Origin: an uncultured Collinsella sp.
Lineage (GTDB): Bacteria > Actinomycetota > Coriobacteriia > Coriobacteriales > Coriobacteriaceae
Direction: 5' to 3'
NCBI GenBank assembly: GCA_902496115.1
Contig: CABUZK010000028.1
Coordinates: forward strand, 1 to 24,062
DNA length: 24,062 nucleotides
The notes below the pieces were generated by a model. That model saw only the letters and a program-made list of their open reading frames with translations. It did no database searches and was not told the origin of the DNA. Each line of letters opens with the position of its first letter. Positions within the stretch are counted from its first letter, which is position 1. Below are positions 1 through 6,826 of this stretch, piece by piece. The translations under genes were made by a program, and so were the position numbers.

Positions 1-675
1 ATGGACCCCGAAATCGCGACCATCCAGTGGGAGATGCTCTCCAACGCCGAGTTCTCCGTCGCTATCCCCCTCTATTCCGCACTGCTCACCGAGGTCAGCC
101 CCTACTTCAGCGATCAGGATGTCTCCTTCGATCACTGTGAAGAGGAAGACGTCGTGAACAACGAGGAGCCCAAGAACTCCATCAACTACGTTCTCATGGA
201 CATCAACACGCTTGCCTATGAGAACCGCGACAGCTGCGCCACCGGCGTCCGCGCCTATCTCGACGCCCTGCAGAAGGAGCTCATTGAGCAGAACCTGACC
301 GTCGACGAGGCCATGCAGGCCGCCAAGGACACCGAGGCCCGCACCGCCCTGGCCAACAAGGCCGGCAAGGCAGCGACCAAGAACACCTACGTCAAGTGCA
401 AGGCCATGCTCGAGGAGATGCGCGACTACCTCAAGAAGGGAGACTTCTCCGAGAAGTTCGTCCCGAGTGACTACGATGCCGACAACGACTGCCTAGTCGA
501 GTCCATCACCTACGCCGACGAGGCCCTCTCCGATGAGGACGTTGCCGAGCCCGAGGTTGAGGAAGAGGCGACCGAGGAGAAGTCCGAGGGCAACAACATG
601 GCCGCCATGGCCGTTGGCGCCGTCGTCATCATCGGTGTCTGCGGCTTCGTGCTCTATCGCCGCAAGAAGGCCTAA
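1..675 (+). CDS. C-terminal part of a membrane-anchored C69-family dipeptidase (5' cut by window edge)
   Basis: The frame is open from the first base, and the ATG at base 1 is probably an internal Met, because the protein begins in the middle of a domain. The segment 'IQWEMLSNAEFSVAIPLYSALL' region (residues 8-30) resembles the late part of C69/PepD-like N-terminal-nucleophile dipeptidases, which cut dipeptides outside the cytoplasm. The nucleophile Cys would lie upstream and is not visible. Residues 85-150 are charged and helical, residues 175-197 are very rich in Glu/Asp, and residues 199-219 form one hydrophobic helix followed by the basic tail RRKKA. That ending is typical of a surface protein held in the membrane with its bulk outside. 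I see no LPXTG motif before the helix, so sortase attachment is not supported. The family call rests on short similarity only; the membrane anchor is clear. Confidence 0.6.
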   Translation: MDPEIATIQWEMLSNAEFSVAIPLYSALLTEVSPYFSDQDVSFDHCEEEDVVNNEEPKNSINYVLMDINTLAYENRDSCATGVRAYLDALQKELIEQNLTVDEAMQAAKDTEARTALANKAGKAATKNTYVKCKAMLEEMRDYLKKGDFSEKFVPSDYDADNDCLVESITYADEALSDEDVAEPEVEEEATEEKSEGNNMAAMAVGAVVIIGVCGFVLYRRKKA

Positions 676-691
676 GACCCTCGCGTTCCAA

Positions 692-728
692 GAGACGGGC
701 GGGGTCGCATGAGTCATCCCGCCCGCTC
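692..728 (+). terminator. Terminator-like hairpin after the dipeptidase gene
   Basis: CGGGCGGG (696-703) pairs with CCCGCCCG (718-725), and GAG/CTC extends the stem around one bulged A. It begins 17 bases after the stop codon. The T-rich part (CCCTTTTG) comes about nine bases after the stem, so it is a weak intrinsic terminator at best. Confidence 0.45.
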
Positions 729-806
729 AGCCTGCCCTTTTGACCGGCAGGAAACGCCGCCGAAATCTTTTCAAAAAAAGATTTCCCCGCACACACTTCG
801 CTGTGC

Positions 807-812
807 TATAGT
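807..812 (+). promoter_or_regulatory. Possible -10 box for the Trp leader transcript
   Basis: TATAGT lies 59 bases before the leader-peptide start, in a place that suits a leader mRNA. No convincing -35 box sits 16-18 bases upstream; the area is a poly-A/T tract (TTTTCAAAAAAAG, 769-781). Weak on its own. Confidence 0.3.
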
Positions 813-870
813 GCAGCGCAACAGCAACGAGGTGCAACCGCGCCAAGGCATCACGAAAGGAGCCACCAAG

Positions 871-939
871 ATGATGAACACAATGAAGTCCCTCAACAAC
901 TGGTGGTGGCGTGATGCGAATACGATCGGTCGACAGTGA
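871..939 (+). CDS. Trp-rich leader peptide (22 aa) of an attenuator
   Basis: A short frame starts at ATG 871, eight bases after the ribosome site AAAGGAG (856-862), and ends with TGA at 937-939. The peptide begins MMNTMKSLNN and then has three consecutive Trp codons (901-909) followed by RDANTIGRQ. Three Trp in a 22-residue peptide placed just before an intrinsic terminator is the hallmark of a trp attenuator: when charged Trp-tRNA is scarce the ribosome stalls on the TGG codons and changes the folding of the RNA ahead. The gene that follows encodes a TrpP-type transporter component, which fits independently. The peptide itself probably has no other function. Too short to be found by a standard gene caller. 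Confidence 0.88.
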   Translation: MMNTMKSLNNWWWRDANTIGRQ

Positions 940-1008
940 GTCCCTCACGCCTGTTTTTGCGCTCTAGGTGATTGGAAGGCCTCCGGTTTCGACCGGGGGC
1001 CTTTTTCT
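901..1008 (+). promoter_or_regulatory. Tryptophan attenuator (leader RNA structures)
   Basis: Within the leader, GGCGTGA (908-914), which overlaps the last Trp codon, is perfectly complementary to TCACGCC (945-951); this is the expected pause or '1:2' stem that a ribosome stalled on the Trp codons would block. A competing small hairpin, GTGAG/CTCAC (936-940/944-948), surrounds the stop codon. The terminator follows at 976-1006. A long antiterminator is not obvious: the best pairings I find are GCCT 949-952 with AGGC 977-980, and GATCGG 924-929 with CCGGTT 983-988 (two wobbles), which nest and would open the terminator stem. The attenuation model is inferred from layout; the exact switch is uncertain. 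Confidence 0.75.
976..1006 (+). terminator. Intrinsic terminator of the Trp attenuator
   Basis: AAGGCCTCCGG (976-986) pairs with CCGGGGGCCTT (993-1003) with one G-U pair and a six-base loop, followed at once by a T run (1002-1006). It stands 36 bases after the leader stop codon and 79 bases before the transporter gene, so read-through is required to express that gene from the leader promoter. Confidence 0.88.
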
Positions 1009-1084
1009 ATCTCGAGCCCGATCGCATTCGCATCACGCGCCTCCGTTTTTCTCTTACACTCCCCTTTTTGAAAGGACTTTTACC

Positions 1085-1660
1085 ATGTCTCAGAACACCA
1101 CCGCCACAGCCCAGCCCCGCACCGTCCAGACCGCCGACCGCGGCAAACTCGATATCCACGCCCTTGTCCTGCTCGCCATTCTGCTTGCCGCAGGCTTCAT
1201 CCTCAACTTCACCGTCGGCAAGGCAATCTCGGGCATCTCGGGCGGTATGATCAGCCCCGAGTTCATCATCTCGGCATTCTGCCTCACCATCCTGGTCGTT
1301 CGTCCCAACATTGGCCAGGCGCTCGTCATTGGTCTCATCTCGGCGGCCGTGATCCAGATCACTACCACCTCGCCGTTTGTCGATTTTGCCGCCGAGGGCA
1401 TCGCCGCTATGCTCATGGCCGTCATTGTCAACGCTGCCGCCAAGGACGGCCAGGTTAAGCCCGTCGTCGCCATCGCCGCAACATTCGTGACCACCTTTGT
1501 CTCGGGCGTCATCTTCATGGTCATCAAGATGGCCATGCTCGGCGTTGTGGGCGAGCTCGCCGCAGCCATGCTGCCCGTCGTCGCCATGACCGCCGTATTT
1601 AACGCCATTCTGGTCGGCGCCCTCTACCTGCCCATCCAGAAGGCCCTTAAGCTCAACTAA
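1085..1660 (+). CDS. trpP: TrpP-family ECF transporter S component, probable tryptophan-specific
   Basis: A 191-residue protein with a polar N-terminus and about five or six hydrophobic helices from residue 25 on, the size and form of an ECF S component (the substrate-binding membrane subunit). The segment from GGM (53-55) through ILVVRP and LVIGLISAAVIQITTTSPFVD (to residue 100) follows the pattern I know from Bacillus TrpP (GGM-P, a hydrophobic stretch, IG, then a TT-FP-like motif and D). ATG 1085 is chosen because AAAGGA (1071-1076) stands eight bases ahead; an open frame upstream has no such site and would run through the terminator. The Trp leader in front and the EcfA/EcfT genes behind support tryptophan as the substrate. 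Family assignment is good; substrate is inferred and could be a related indole compound. Confidence 0.8.
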   Translation: MSQNTTATAQPRTVQTADRGKLDIHALVLLAILLAAGFILNFTVGKAISGISGGMISPEFIISAFCLTILVVRPNIGQALVIGLISAAVIQITTTSPFVDFAAEGIAAMLMAVIVNAAAKDGQVKPVVAIAATFVTTFVSGVIFMVIKMAMLGVVGELAAAMLPVVAMTAVFNAILVGALYLPIQKALKLN

Positions 1661-1666
1661 CCTGCT

Positions 1667-1767
1667 CGGCTTTACGAGCCACCCCATCTTGGCGTTCATT
1701 CGTCGCTCGCGTACCCAAGTACGCTTCGCTCCTCTTTCGCGCCAACCTGGGGCACCTCGTAAAGCCG
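1667..1767. repeat. Long imperfect inverted repeat (101 nt hairpin) between S component and ATPase
   Basis: CGGCTTTACGAG (1667-1678) pairs perfectly with CTCGTAAAGCCG (1756-1767). Further in, CCCCA (1682-1686) pairs with TGGGG (1748-1752), TTGGCG (1689-1694) with CGCCAA (1740-1745), and the tip is GCGTAC/GTACGC (1709-1714/1719-1724) around CCAA. It begins seven bases after the stop codon of the S component. No T run follows. It may be a dispersed genomic repeat, an mRNA processing or stability element, or a partial terminator that lowers expression of the ATPase relative to the S component. Confidence 0.7.
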
Positions 1768-1810
1768 TTTCCGTGCTTCACCACCAAAGACTGTCCCAAA
1801 CAACGAGCTT

Positions 1811-1854
1811 TTGGGGACGTTCCTAAACGACTTGTCATGTAAGAACGTCCCCAA
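1811..1854. repeat. 12-bp perfect inverted repeat, REP-like (GGGGACGTTC family)
   Basis: TTGGGGACGTTC (1811-1822) and GAACGTCCCCAA (1843-1854) are exact reverse complements separated by 20 bases. A related CTGTCCCAAA stands at 1791-1800. GGGGACGTTC/GGGACAG palindromes resemble the dispersed REP-like sequences that are mobilised by IS200-type (RAYT) transposases in other genomes; no transposase is present here. The right arm ends only 18 bases before the EcfA start, so it lies in the mRNA leader of that gene. Confidence 0.65.
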
Positions 1855-1872
1855 TGACTATGAAAGGTATCC

Positions 1873-3624
1873 ATGGAAACGATCATCAACGTCGACGATG
1901 TCTCGTTCTCCTATGGCACGCAAACCGAGCAGGCGCTCAGCCACGTTTCGCTCAGCGTGAACAAGGGAGATTTCATCGGCATCATCGGGCCCTCGGGCGC
2001 CGGTAAGTCCACACTTGCCGCCTGTCTGTCGGGCGCCGTGCCTCACCACTACACCGGCGCCTTTTATGGCTCCGTGTTAGTTGACGGCCACGACACCTGC
2101 GAGGTCTCGCTCACCGACATATCGCAGATCGTCGGTAGCGTGCTGCAAGACATTGACACGCAGATGGTCGCTTCGGTCGTTGAGGATGAGATGCTCTTTG
2201 GTCTCGAGAACTATGGCGTTCCGCACGACCAGATCGAGCAGCACGTGAGCGAGACGCTTAAGACCGTCGGCATTAGCGACCTGCGCGACCGCGAGATCGC
2301 CACCCTCTCGGGCGGTCAAAAGCAAAAGGTAGCTATCGCCGCCATCCTCGCCATGCGTCCGCGCGTCTTAGTGCTCGATGAGCCAACCGCAGCACTCGAC
2401 CCCGCCAGTTCCACCTTGGTCTTCGAGACGCTGCGCGAGGCAAACCGCGCGCTCGGCATCACCATCGTCGTCGTTGAGCAAAAGGTCGCTCTGCTTTCGG
2501 AGTACTGCAACCGTGTGTTGGTGCTCGATCACGGCCAGATCGCGCTGCAAGGTGAGCCGCACGAGGTCTTCGCACGCACCGACGAGCTTCGCACCATCGG
2601 CGTCGATTGTCCGCGCGTCACGCGCATCTTCAACAGTCTCGAGGCCGATGGCTTGGTAAGCGGCACGCCCTGTCTGGATGTCGACGAGGCAGAACGCCTG
2701 ATTACGGAAATCGTCGACCCCGACCGTGCGACAAGCGATACCCAGGCGCCCGCAGGCTCCCCGCACGCGCCGTCGCTGCGCCCGCATGCGAAAGACGCCG
2801 AGCCGGTGCTCACCTTTGACCATGTCGAGTTTTCTTACCCCCATGGAGGCGCCGCCGTCCACGACCTCAACTTGACGCTCTACCCCGGCGAGCTCGTGGG
2901 CATTGTCGGCCAAAACGGAGCCGGCAAAACCACGCTCACCAAACTGCTCACGGGTTTGCTCAAGCCCGCATCGGGCAGCGTACGCGTTACGGGCTTGGAC
3001 ACGGCATCGGTTCCCACGAGCCGCATCGCACACGAAGTGGCAACGCTTTTCCAGAACCCCGACCGCCAAATCTGCAAAGACACCGTGCTCGACGAGGTCG
3101 CCTTTGGTCTAGAGCTTGCCGGCATCGACCGCGCCGAAGCCCTGCGTCGCGCCCAGCTGGTCATCGACCGCTTTGGCCTGCCCGCCGACGAGGCACCGTT
3201 CTCGCTGTCACGCGGCCAGCGCCAGATGGTGGCGCTGGCATCCGTTGTAGTGGTCGAGCCCAAGATCGTGGTGCTCGACGAACCCACGAGCGGCCTGGAC
3301 TACCGCGAGTGCATGACCGTGATGGAAACGGTGCGCACCATGGCCGAGCGCGGTTGCGCCATTATCATGGTCTGTCACGACATGGAAGTCGTTTCCGACT
3401 TTGCCGAGCGCATCGTGGTGATGGCCAACGGTCGCATCCTCGACCGCGGCCGCACGCACGAGCTGTTCTCGAACATCGAGCTCATGCAGCGTGCCTACGT
3501 TGAGCCGCCCCAGGTCATCGAACTCTCGCGCCGTCTGGCATCCATCGTCTCGCCCGCCTTTACACAGGTGAGTGAGGTCGCTGATATCGTTCGCATTACC
3601 GAGGAGATGGTCCGCCGTGGTTAA
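1873..3624 (+). CDS. ecfA: Energy-coupling factor ATPase, two ABC domains fused (EcfA-EcfA')
   Basis: This 583-residue protein carries two complete ABC ATPase domains in one chain. Domain 1 has Walker A GPSGAGKST at 39-47, Q-loop LQDIDTQ near 91-97, signature LSGGQ at 145-149 and Walker B VLVLDEP at 165-171. After a polar linker rich in Pro, Ala and His (about 282-310), domain 2 has Walker A GQNGAGKTT at 346-354, signature LSRGQ at 445-449 and Walker B IVVLDEP at 466-472. It would form the whole ATPase pair that drives the ECF module in the cytoplasm. Most ECF systems have two separate genes; the fused form also occurs. The start is preceded by GAAAGG (1862-1867). It overlaps ecfT by eight bases. 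Because the S gene stands directly upstream, this is probably a group I (dedicated) ECF system. Confidence 0.92.
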   Translation: METIINVDDVSFSYGTQTEQALSHVSLSVNKGDFIGIIGPSGAGKSTLAACLSGAVPHHYTGAFYGSVLVDGHDTCEVSLTDISQIVGSVLQDIDTQMVASVVEDEMLFGLENYGVPHDQIEQHVSETLKTVGISDLRDREIATLSGGQKQKVAIAAILAMRPRVLVLDEPTAALDPASSTLVFETLREANRALGITIVVVEQKVALLSEYCNRVLVLDHGQIALQGEPHEVFARTDELRTIGVDCPRVTRIFNSLEADGLVSGTPCLDVDEAERLITEIVDPDRATSDTQAPAGSPHAPSLRPHAKDAEPVLTFDHVEFSYPHGGAAVHDLNLTLYPGELVGIVGQNGAGKTTLTKLLTGLLKPASGSVRVTGLDTASVPTSRIAHEVATLFQNPDRQICKDTVLDEVAFGLELAGIDRAEALRRAQLVIDRFGLPADEAPFSLSRGQRQMVALASVVVVEPKIVVLDEPTSGLDYRECMTVMETVRTMAERGCAIIMVCHDMEVVSDFAERIVVMANGRILDRGRTHELFSNIELMQRAYVEPPQVIELSRRLASIVSPAFTQVSEVADIVRITEEMVRRG

Positions 3625-4363
3625 CGTCATCGACTACATGCCGGGTGACACGTTGCTACACCGCCTGAACCCCGTCATCAAACTGGGCCTCGCCGCCGCC
3701 ATCATCATCGGTATCTTCTTGTCCGACACCTATGTGGCACTGCTGGGCTTTCTGGCGCTCACGCTCGCGCTGGGAGCCTACGCCGGCGTCGTCGACCGCC
3801 TGTTCGCGCTGCTCAAGCTACTGATTCCACTCGCGCTCATCATGCTGGTGCTGCAGCTGGCTTTTATGCGCGATGGCAACGTGGTGTGGAGCTTTGTCAC
3901 CGATGAAGGCCTCATCACCGGAACAAAGGCCTGTCTGCGTCTGCTGGGCGTGGCGCTACCGCTTATTCTGATGCTCATGGTGACCAAGCTCAACGACCTT
4001 GCCAACGCCTGCGTCGAGGTGCTGCACGTTCCGTATCGTTACGCCTTCACCTTTACCACGGCGCTGCGCTTTGTGCCAGTGTTTGGCCAGGAGATGAACG
4101 CCATCATGGAGGCGCAGACCGCACGCGGCATCGAGTATGACACCAAGAACCCCATCAAGAAGCTCAAGCTCATGCTGCCGCTGTGCGTGCCGCTACTGAT
4201 CTCGAGCGTGGGTAAAACCGATGCCACGGCCCTGGCAGCCGAGCAGCGCGGCTTCTACCTGCGCACGCGCGCGAGCTCGTACAAGCGCTACCCCATCAAG
4301 GGCCTGGACATTGCCATACTTATTGTCAGCATTGCCCTCATCGTCCTCGGCTTCCTGTTTTAA
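3617..4363 (+). CDS. ecfT: ECF transporter transmembrane coupling protein EcfT
   Basis: A 248-residue membrane protein with hydrophobic helices near residues 20-38, 39-56, 65-85, 108-123 and at the C-terminus (232-248). The two cytoplasmic coupling-helix motifs that bind the ATPases are visible: ARG at 169-171 (in EAQTARGIEYD) and QRG at 210-212 (in AEQRGFYL; the family consensus is A-R-G, so the second motif has Gln for Ala). The start is taken as GTG 3617, overlapping the end of ecfA by eight bases, with AGGAG (3602-3606) ahead, which implies translational coupling. EcfT transmits ATP-driven motion to the S component and completes the transporter. Confidence 0.9.
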   Translation: MVNVIDYMPGDTLLHRLNPVIKLGLAAAIIIGIFLSDTYVALLGFLALTLALGAYAGVVDRLFALLKLLIPLALIMLVLQLAFMRDGNVVWSFVTDEGLITGTKACLRLLGVALPLILMLMVTKLNDLANACVEVLHVPYRYAFTFTTALRFVPVFGQEMNAIMEAQTARGIEYDTKNPIKKLKLMLPLCVPLLISSVGKTDATALAAEQRGFYLRTRASSYKRYPIKGLDIAILIVSIALIVLGFLF

Positions 4364-4393
4364 CCCATCGCCCCCGGCAACCGACAAATTCAA

Positions 4394-4428
4394 AAGGCCT
4401 CGGCTCGCACCAAACGAGTCGAGGCCTT
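4394..4428. terminator. Bidirectional terminator between convergent ecfT and racemase genes
   Basis: AAGGCCTCG-G-CTCG (4394-4407) pairs with CGAG-T-CGAGGCCTT (4415-4428), one mismatch, seven-base loop. On the - strand the stem is followed by TTTTGAATTT, a good tail, so it chiefly serves the racemase operon. On the + strand the tail is CCTTACTGTT, weaker. Confidence 0.75.
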
Positions 4429-4451
4429 ACTGTTCCCCCAGATAAAACCTA

Positions 4452-4481
4452 CCAAAATAAACCTGTCCCTTTTTGGCAGGT
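4452..4481. repeat. REP-like GGGACAGGT inverted repeat
   Basis: CCAAAA (4452-4457) pairs with TTTTGG (4471-4476), and ACCTG (4461-4465) can instead pair with CAGGT (4477-4481). Read on the - strand it contains AAAGGGACAGGTTTATTTTGG. It lies between the racemase stop codon and the terminator, and shares the GGGACAG core with the element at 1791-1800. Confidence 0.4.
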
Positions 4482-4487
4482 CGAGGG

Positions 4488-5234
4488 CTACAGGCGGTAG
4501 GGGGCGCCGCTGCGGATGATGGATTCGCGCACCAGGACGTCCATGGCGTCAAGGGTAATCTCGGGCATCTCCCGGTACTTTTGCAGCACCGAGAGCTCGG
4601 TGCAGGCCAGAATGACGCGGTCGCAGCCGCTGCGGGCGAACTCCCACATCACGCGGTCAAACTTGTCCATATCGGGCTCGCGTCCGGCCTTCACGTCATC
4701 ATAAATCAGCGACATCACGTCGGCCTGGCGCTTCTCGCTGGGATAGACGACCTCGACGCCCGCGGCCTCGCACTCGCGCCCATAGACGCCTGCACCCACG
4801 GTGCCGTCAGTGCCCATGATGCCGATCTTGCGCACCGGCTCGGACGGCATGCTCAGGTTGGGATCGAACTCGCACTCCCCCATCACCGCGCCCGCCAGGG
4901 CATAGCGCACCGACTCACGCGGCATGTGGATAATCGGCACCTTGGTAAACGACTGAATCTGGTCGTAGAAGTAGTGCGATGTGTTGCAGGGAATGGCAAT
5001 GTGCGCGCAGCCCAGTGTCTCGAGCGCCTGTGCGCACTCCTTCATGGTCGCCAGCAGCTCGGCATGCTCGCCGGTCTTGATGGCCAGCGTACGGTCGGGC
5101 ATGGTCGACTTGGAAAGCACCACCATGTCGATATGCTCCTGATCACAGGCAGCAGCCGTATGACGCACGACCTGGTCGTAGTAATACGACGTGGCCTCAG
5201 CGCCCATGCCGCCGATAACTCCCAGCTTTTCCAT
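4488..5234 (-). CDS. Aspartate/glutamate racemase family protein, probable aspartate racemase
   Basis: A 248-residue cytoplasmic enzyme of the PLP-independent Asp/Glu racemase family. It begins KLGVIGGMG and carries the two catalytic Cys motifs, IPCNTSHY (Cys83) and ILACTEL (Cys211), which act as opposite acid/base pairs to invert the alpha carbon. Length matches aspartate racemases (about 230-250). I chose ATG 5234 because AAGGAGG stands five bases ahead on the - strand; the frame is open to 5318, but that start has no ribosome site. It follows the ATP-grasp ligase gene by 84 bases on the same strand, probably as one operon, and would supply D-aspartate to that ligase. Glutamate racemase (MurI) is the alternative, but the IGGMG start and NTSHYFYD motif fit the aspartate branch better. 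Confidence 0.82.
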   Translation of the reverse strand: MEKLGVIGGMGAEATSYYYDQVVRHTAAACDQEHIDMVVLSKSTMPDRTLAIKTGEHAELLATMKECAQALETLGCAHIAIPCNTSHYFYDQIQSFTKVPIIHMPRESVRYALAGAVMGECEFDPNLSMPSEPVRKIGIMGTDGTVGAGVYGRECEAAGVEVVYPSEKRQADVMSLIYDDVKAGREPDMDKFDRVMWEFARSGCDRVILACTELSVLQKYREMPEITLDAMDVLVRESIIRSGAPYRL

Positions 5235-5318
5235 CGCCGCCTCCTTGGTGACGCCCATGCAATTGCTCGTATCATGCCCGCGCCCGTCCGATGCAAACCG
5301 GGCGGGCGCCGCGCTCAT

Positions 5319-6575
5319 CTACTTGTAATACGTCTTGAACAGCTTAAAGTGACGCAGCTTGGTGTGCCACATGCGCAACCAGCGGTTAAAGACAAAATCG
5401 CCCTTCATAAACGAAGGATCGGCAGCCTTGCCCTCCTTGGCCAGACGATGCGCCTTCGCACGCAGCTCGGGGTCCTTGACATACTTGTCAACGACGCCCA
5501 TGGGGACAACCATCCACAGCGCCTCGTCCTGCGCCGTCACAAATTCCGGCTCAAACGGACGGTTATAGACGTACTCATCCACCACGTATTTAGCAACGTT
5601 AAAGCCGCTGTTGGTGACGTAGTAGTTACTGCGGCCCTGACGCGTGTTGAAGTCGAAGAACTTAAACGAACCATCGCGTTGGTCGTACTTGACGTCGAAG
5701 TTGGAGAAGCCCGTGAACTTAAGGTCCTCAAGCAGCTTGCGCACGCCACCCATGAGCTCGTCGTTGGGCTCGGTGATGATGCAGGCGTGGTTGCCGACAC
5801 CATGGGGCTGATGCTCCTCGAGCAGCACGTGACCCAGGCACATCATGCGAACCTTGCCGTTGCGGTCGGAATAACTGGTAAGCACGCGCATGTACTCGTC
5901 GTTGCCGGGCACGCGGTCCTGCAAGATGAGGTCATCGGTGTAGCCACTGGCGTACACATCGCGAATGACCTGCTCCAGCTCGGCGCGATCGGCAATCTCG
6001 TAGGCCTTCTTCTGGCCCTCGAACTCGTGCTCCCACCACATGATGCCGTCAGAGGGCTTCAGAATCATCGGGAAGGGAAAGTCGATCTGGTCGAGCACCT
6101 CGGCGGAAGCCTCGCCCTGGGCGTTGAGCATCGCCATGGTAAAGGTAAACGTGTGCGGATAGGGTACACCGTGCTTCTCGCACAGCTCGTAGAAGATCTC
6201 CTTCTTCTGGCACTGCTCGAGCATACTGTAGGGCGCATAGGGCGCGATGACGTTGGAGGCAAGCTGGCCGGCATCCTGAGCCTGTGCGGCAAGCGCGACG
6301 TAGTTATCGCCGCAGCCCATGAGGATAATCTTCTTATCGGGATTGGCCTGTGCAATGCCGTTGACGGTCTCGATCATGACCGGCATAGTGTCGATATCCA
6401 CATTGGGCGTATAGTCGATAATCTGGCTGCGGTATGCAGGACCCGTCTGATACTTGCCAAAGACCAGGCTCTTGACCTGATACTCCTCGTAGAAGGCGCG
6501 CGCCACCGAATAGGCGTTGATATCGCCGCCGAGCAGCACGGGTATAAACTCGCGCTCTGTAAACTGCAATGCCAT
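5319..6575 (-). CDS. ATP-grasp carboxylate-amine ligase, probable D-aspartate ligase for the peptidoglycan side chain
   Basis: A 418-residue soluble protein with the ATP-grasp fold: the N-terminal domain starts PVLLGGDINAYSVARAF, the central part has FPMILKPSDG (about residues 188-197, ATP-binding Lys), and the late part has KFFDFNTRQGRSNYY (about 308-322), which supplies the Mg-binding acidic and Asn residues. Overall form and length resemble the Enterococcus faecium D-Asp ligase, which adds D-Asp to the side-chain amine of the peptidoglycan precursor. In that organism it is also encoded next to an aspartate racemase, as here. A site AGGAAG lies six bases before ATG 6575. The family is secure; the D-Asp function is inferred from neighbour and length. 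Another amino-acid ligase role is possible. Confidence 0.75.
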   Translation of the reverse strand: MALQFTEREFIPVLLGGDINAYSVARAFYEEYQVKSLVFGKYQTGPAYRSQIIDYTPNVDIDTMPVMIETVNGIAQANPDKKIILMGCGDNYVALAAQAQDAGQLASNVIAPYAPYSMLEQCQKKEIFYELCEKHGVPYPHTFTFTMAMLNAQGEASAEVLDQIDFPFPMILKPSDGIMWWEHEFEGQKKAYEIADRAELEQVIRDVYASGYTDDLILQDRVPGNDEYMRVLTSYSDRNGKVRMMCLGHVLLEEHQPHGVGNHACIITEPNDELMGGVRKLLEDLKFTGFSNFDVKYDQRDGSFKFFDFNTRQGRSNYYVTNSGFNVAKYVVDEYVYNRPFEPEFVTAQDEALWMVVPMGVVDKYVKDPELRAKAHRLAKEGKAADPSFMKGDFVFNRWLRMWHTKLRHFKLFKTYYK

Positions 6576-6631
6576 GGAAACTTCCTATCATCAACTGCCC
6601 GTACGATGGGCGGTCTTTATGCAACTGGTTT

Positions 6632-6661
6632 ATTCTAGCGTGCCAAACTGCCGCTTCCCAA
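6632..6661 (-). promoter_or_regulatory. Candidate promoter of the ligase-racemase operon
   Basis: On the - strand, TTGGGA (6656-6661) and TAGAAT (6632-6637) are separated by 18 bases, about 57 bases before the ligase start. Both boxes match only partly. Confidence 0.35.
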
Positions 6662-6766
6662 AGTTCCACCATATCTATGGCAAGCAGGCGCTTATGATCG
6701 AGCCCGCAGGGTTCCGTAACGTTAAAGTTGAACTCTATGGTTTCTTAACAATTCACTATAACTGCA

Positions 6767-6826
6767 GGTCAAGACCAAAACCTCAAGTTCAACTTGACCC
6801 TTTAGAACCTTTAAGGTTCAAGTTGA
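6767..6826. promoter_or_regulatory. Clustered TCAAGTT/AACTTGA dyads, operator-like
   Basis: The 314-base gap between the divergent ligase and hydrolase genes is AT-richer than its surroundings. It holds a 15-bp palindrome TCAAGTT-C-AACTTGA (6783-6797), and an overlapping larger dyad, TCAACTTGACCCTT (6789-6802) against AAGGTTCAAGTTGA (6813-6826), 13 of 14 positions matching around a 10-base spacer. GGTCAAG (6767-6773) also matches CTTGACC (6793-6799). A -10-like TAGAAT (6842-6847) and TATAAC (6859-6864) follow, so the cluster is placed to control the hydrolase gene. The spacing and half-sites recall MerR/SoxR-type operators, but no regulator is encoded nearby. Confidence 0.5.

Noticed and set aside
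4375..4487. Possible tRNA or small RNA in the gap after ecfT
   Set aside because: The only structures are the bidirectional terminator and the short REP-like palindrome; there is no cloverleaf.
4473..6638. A 721-codon open frame on the + strand
   Set aside because: It is antisense to the ligase and racemase, which have clear family motifs and ribosome sites; its His/Val/Leu/Gly-rich composition is typical of the reverse of a GC-rich gene.
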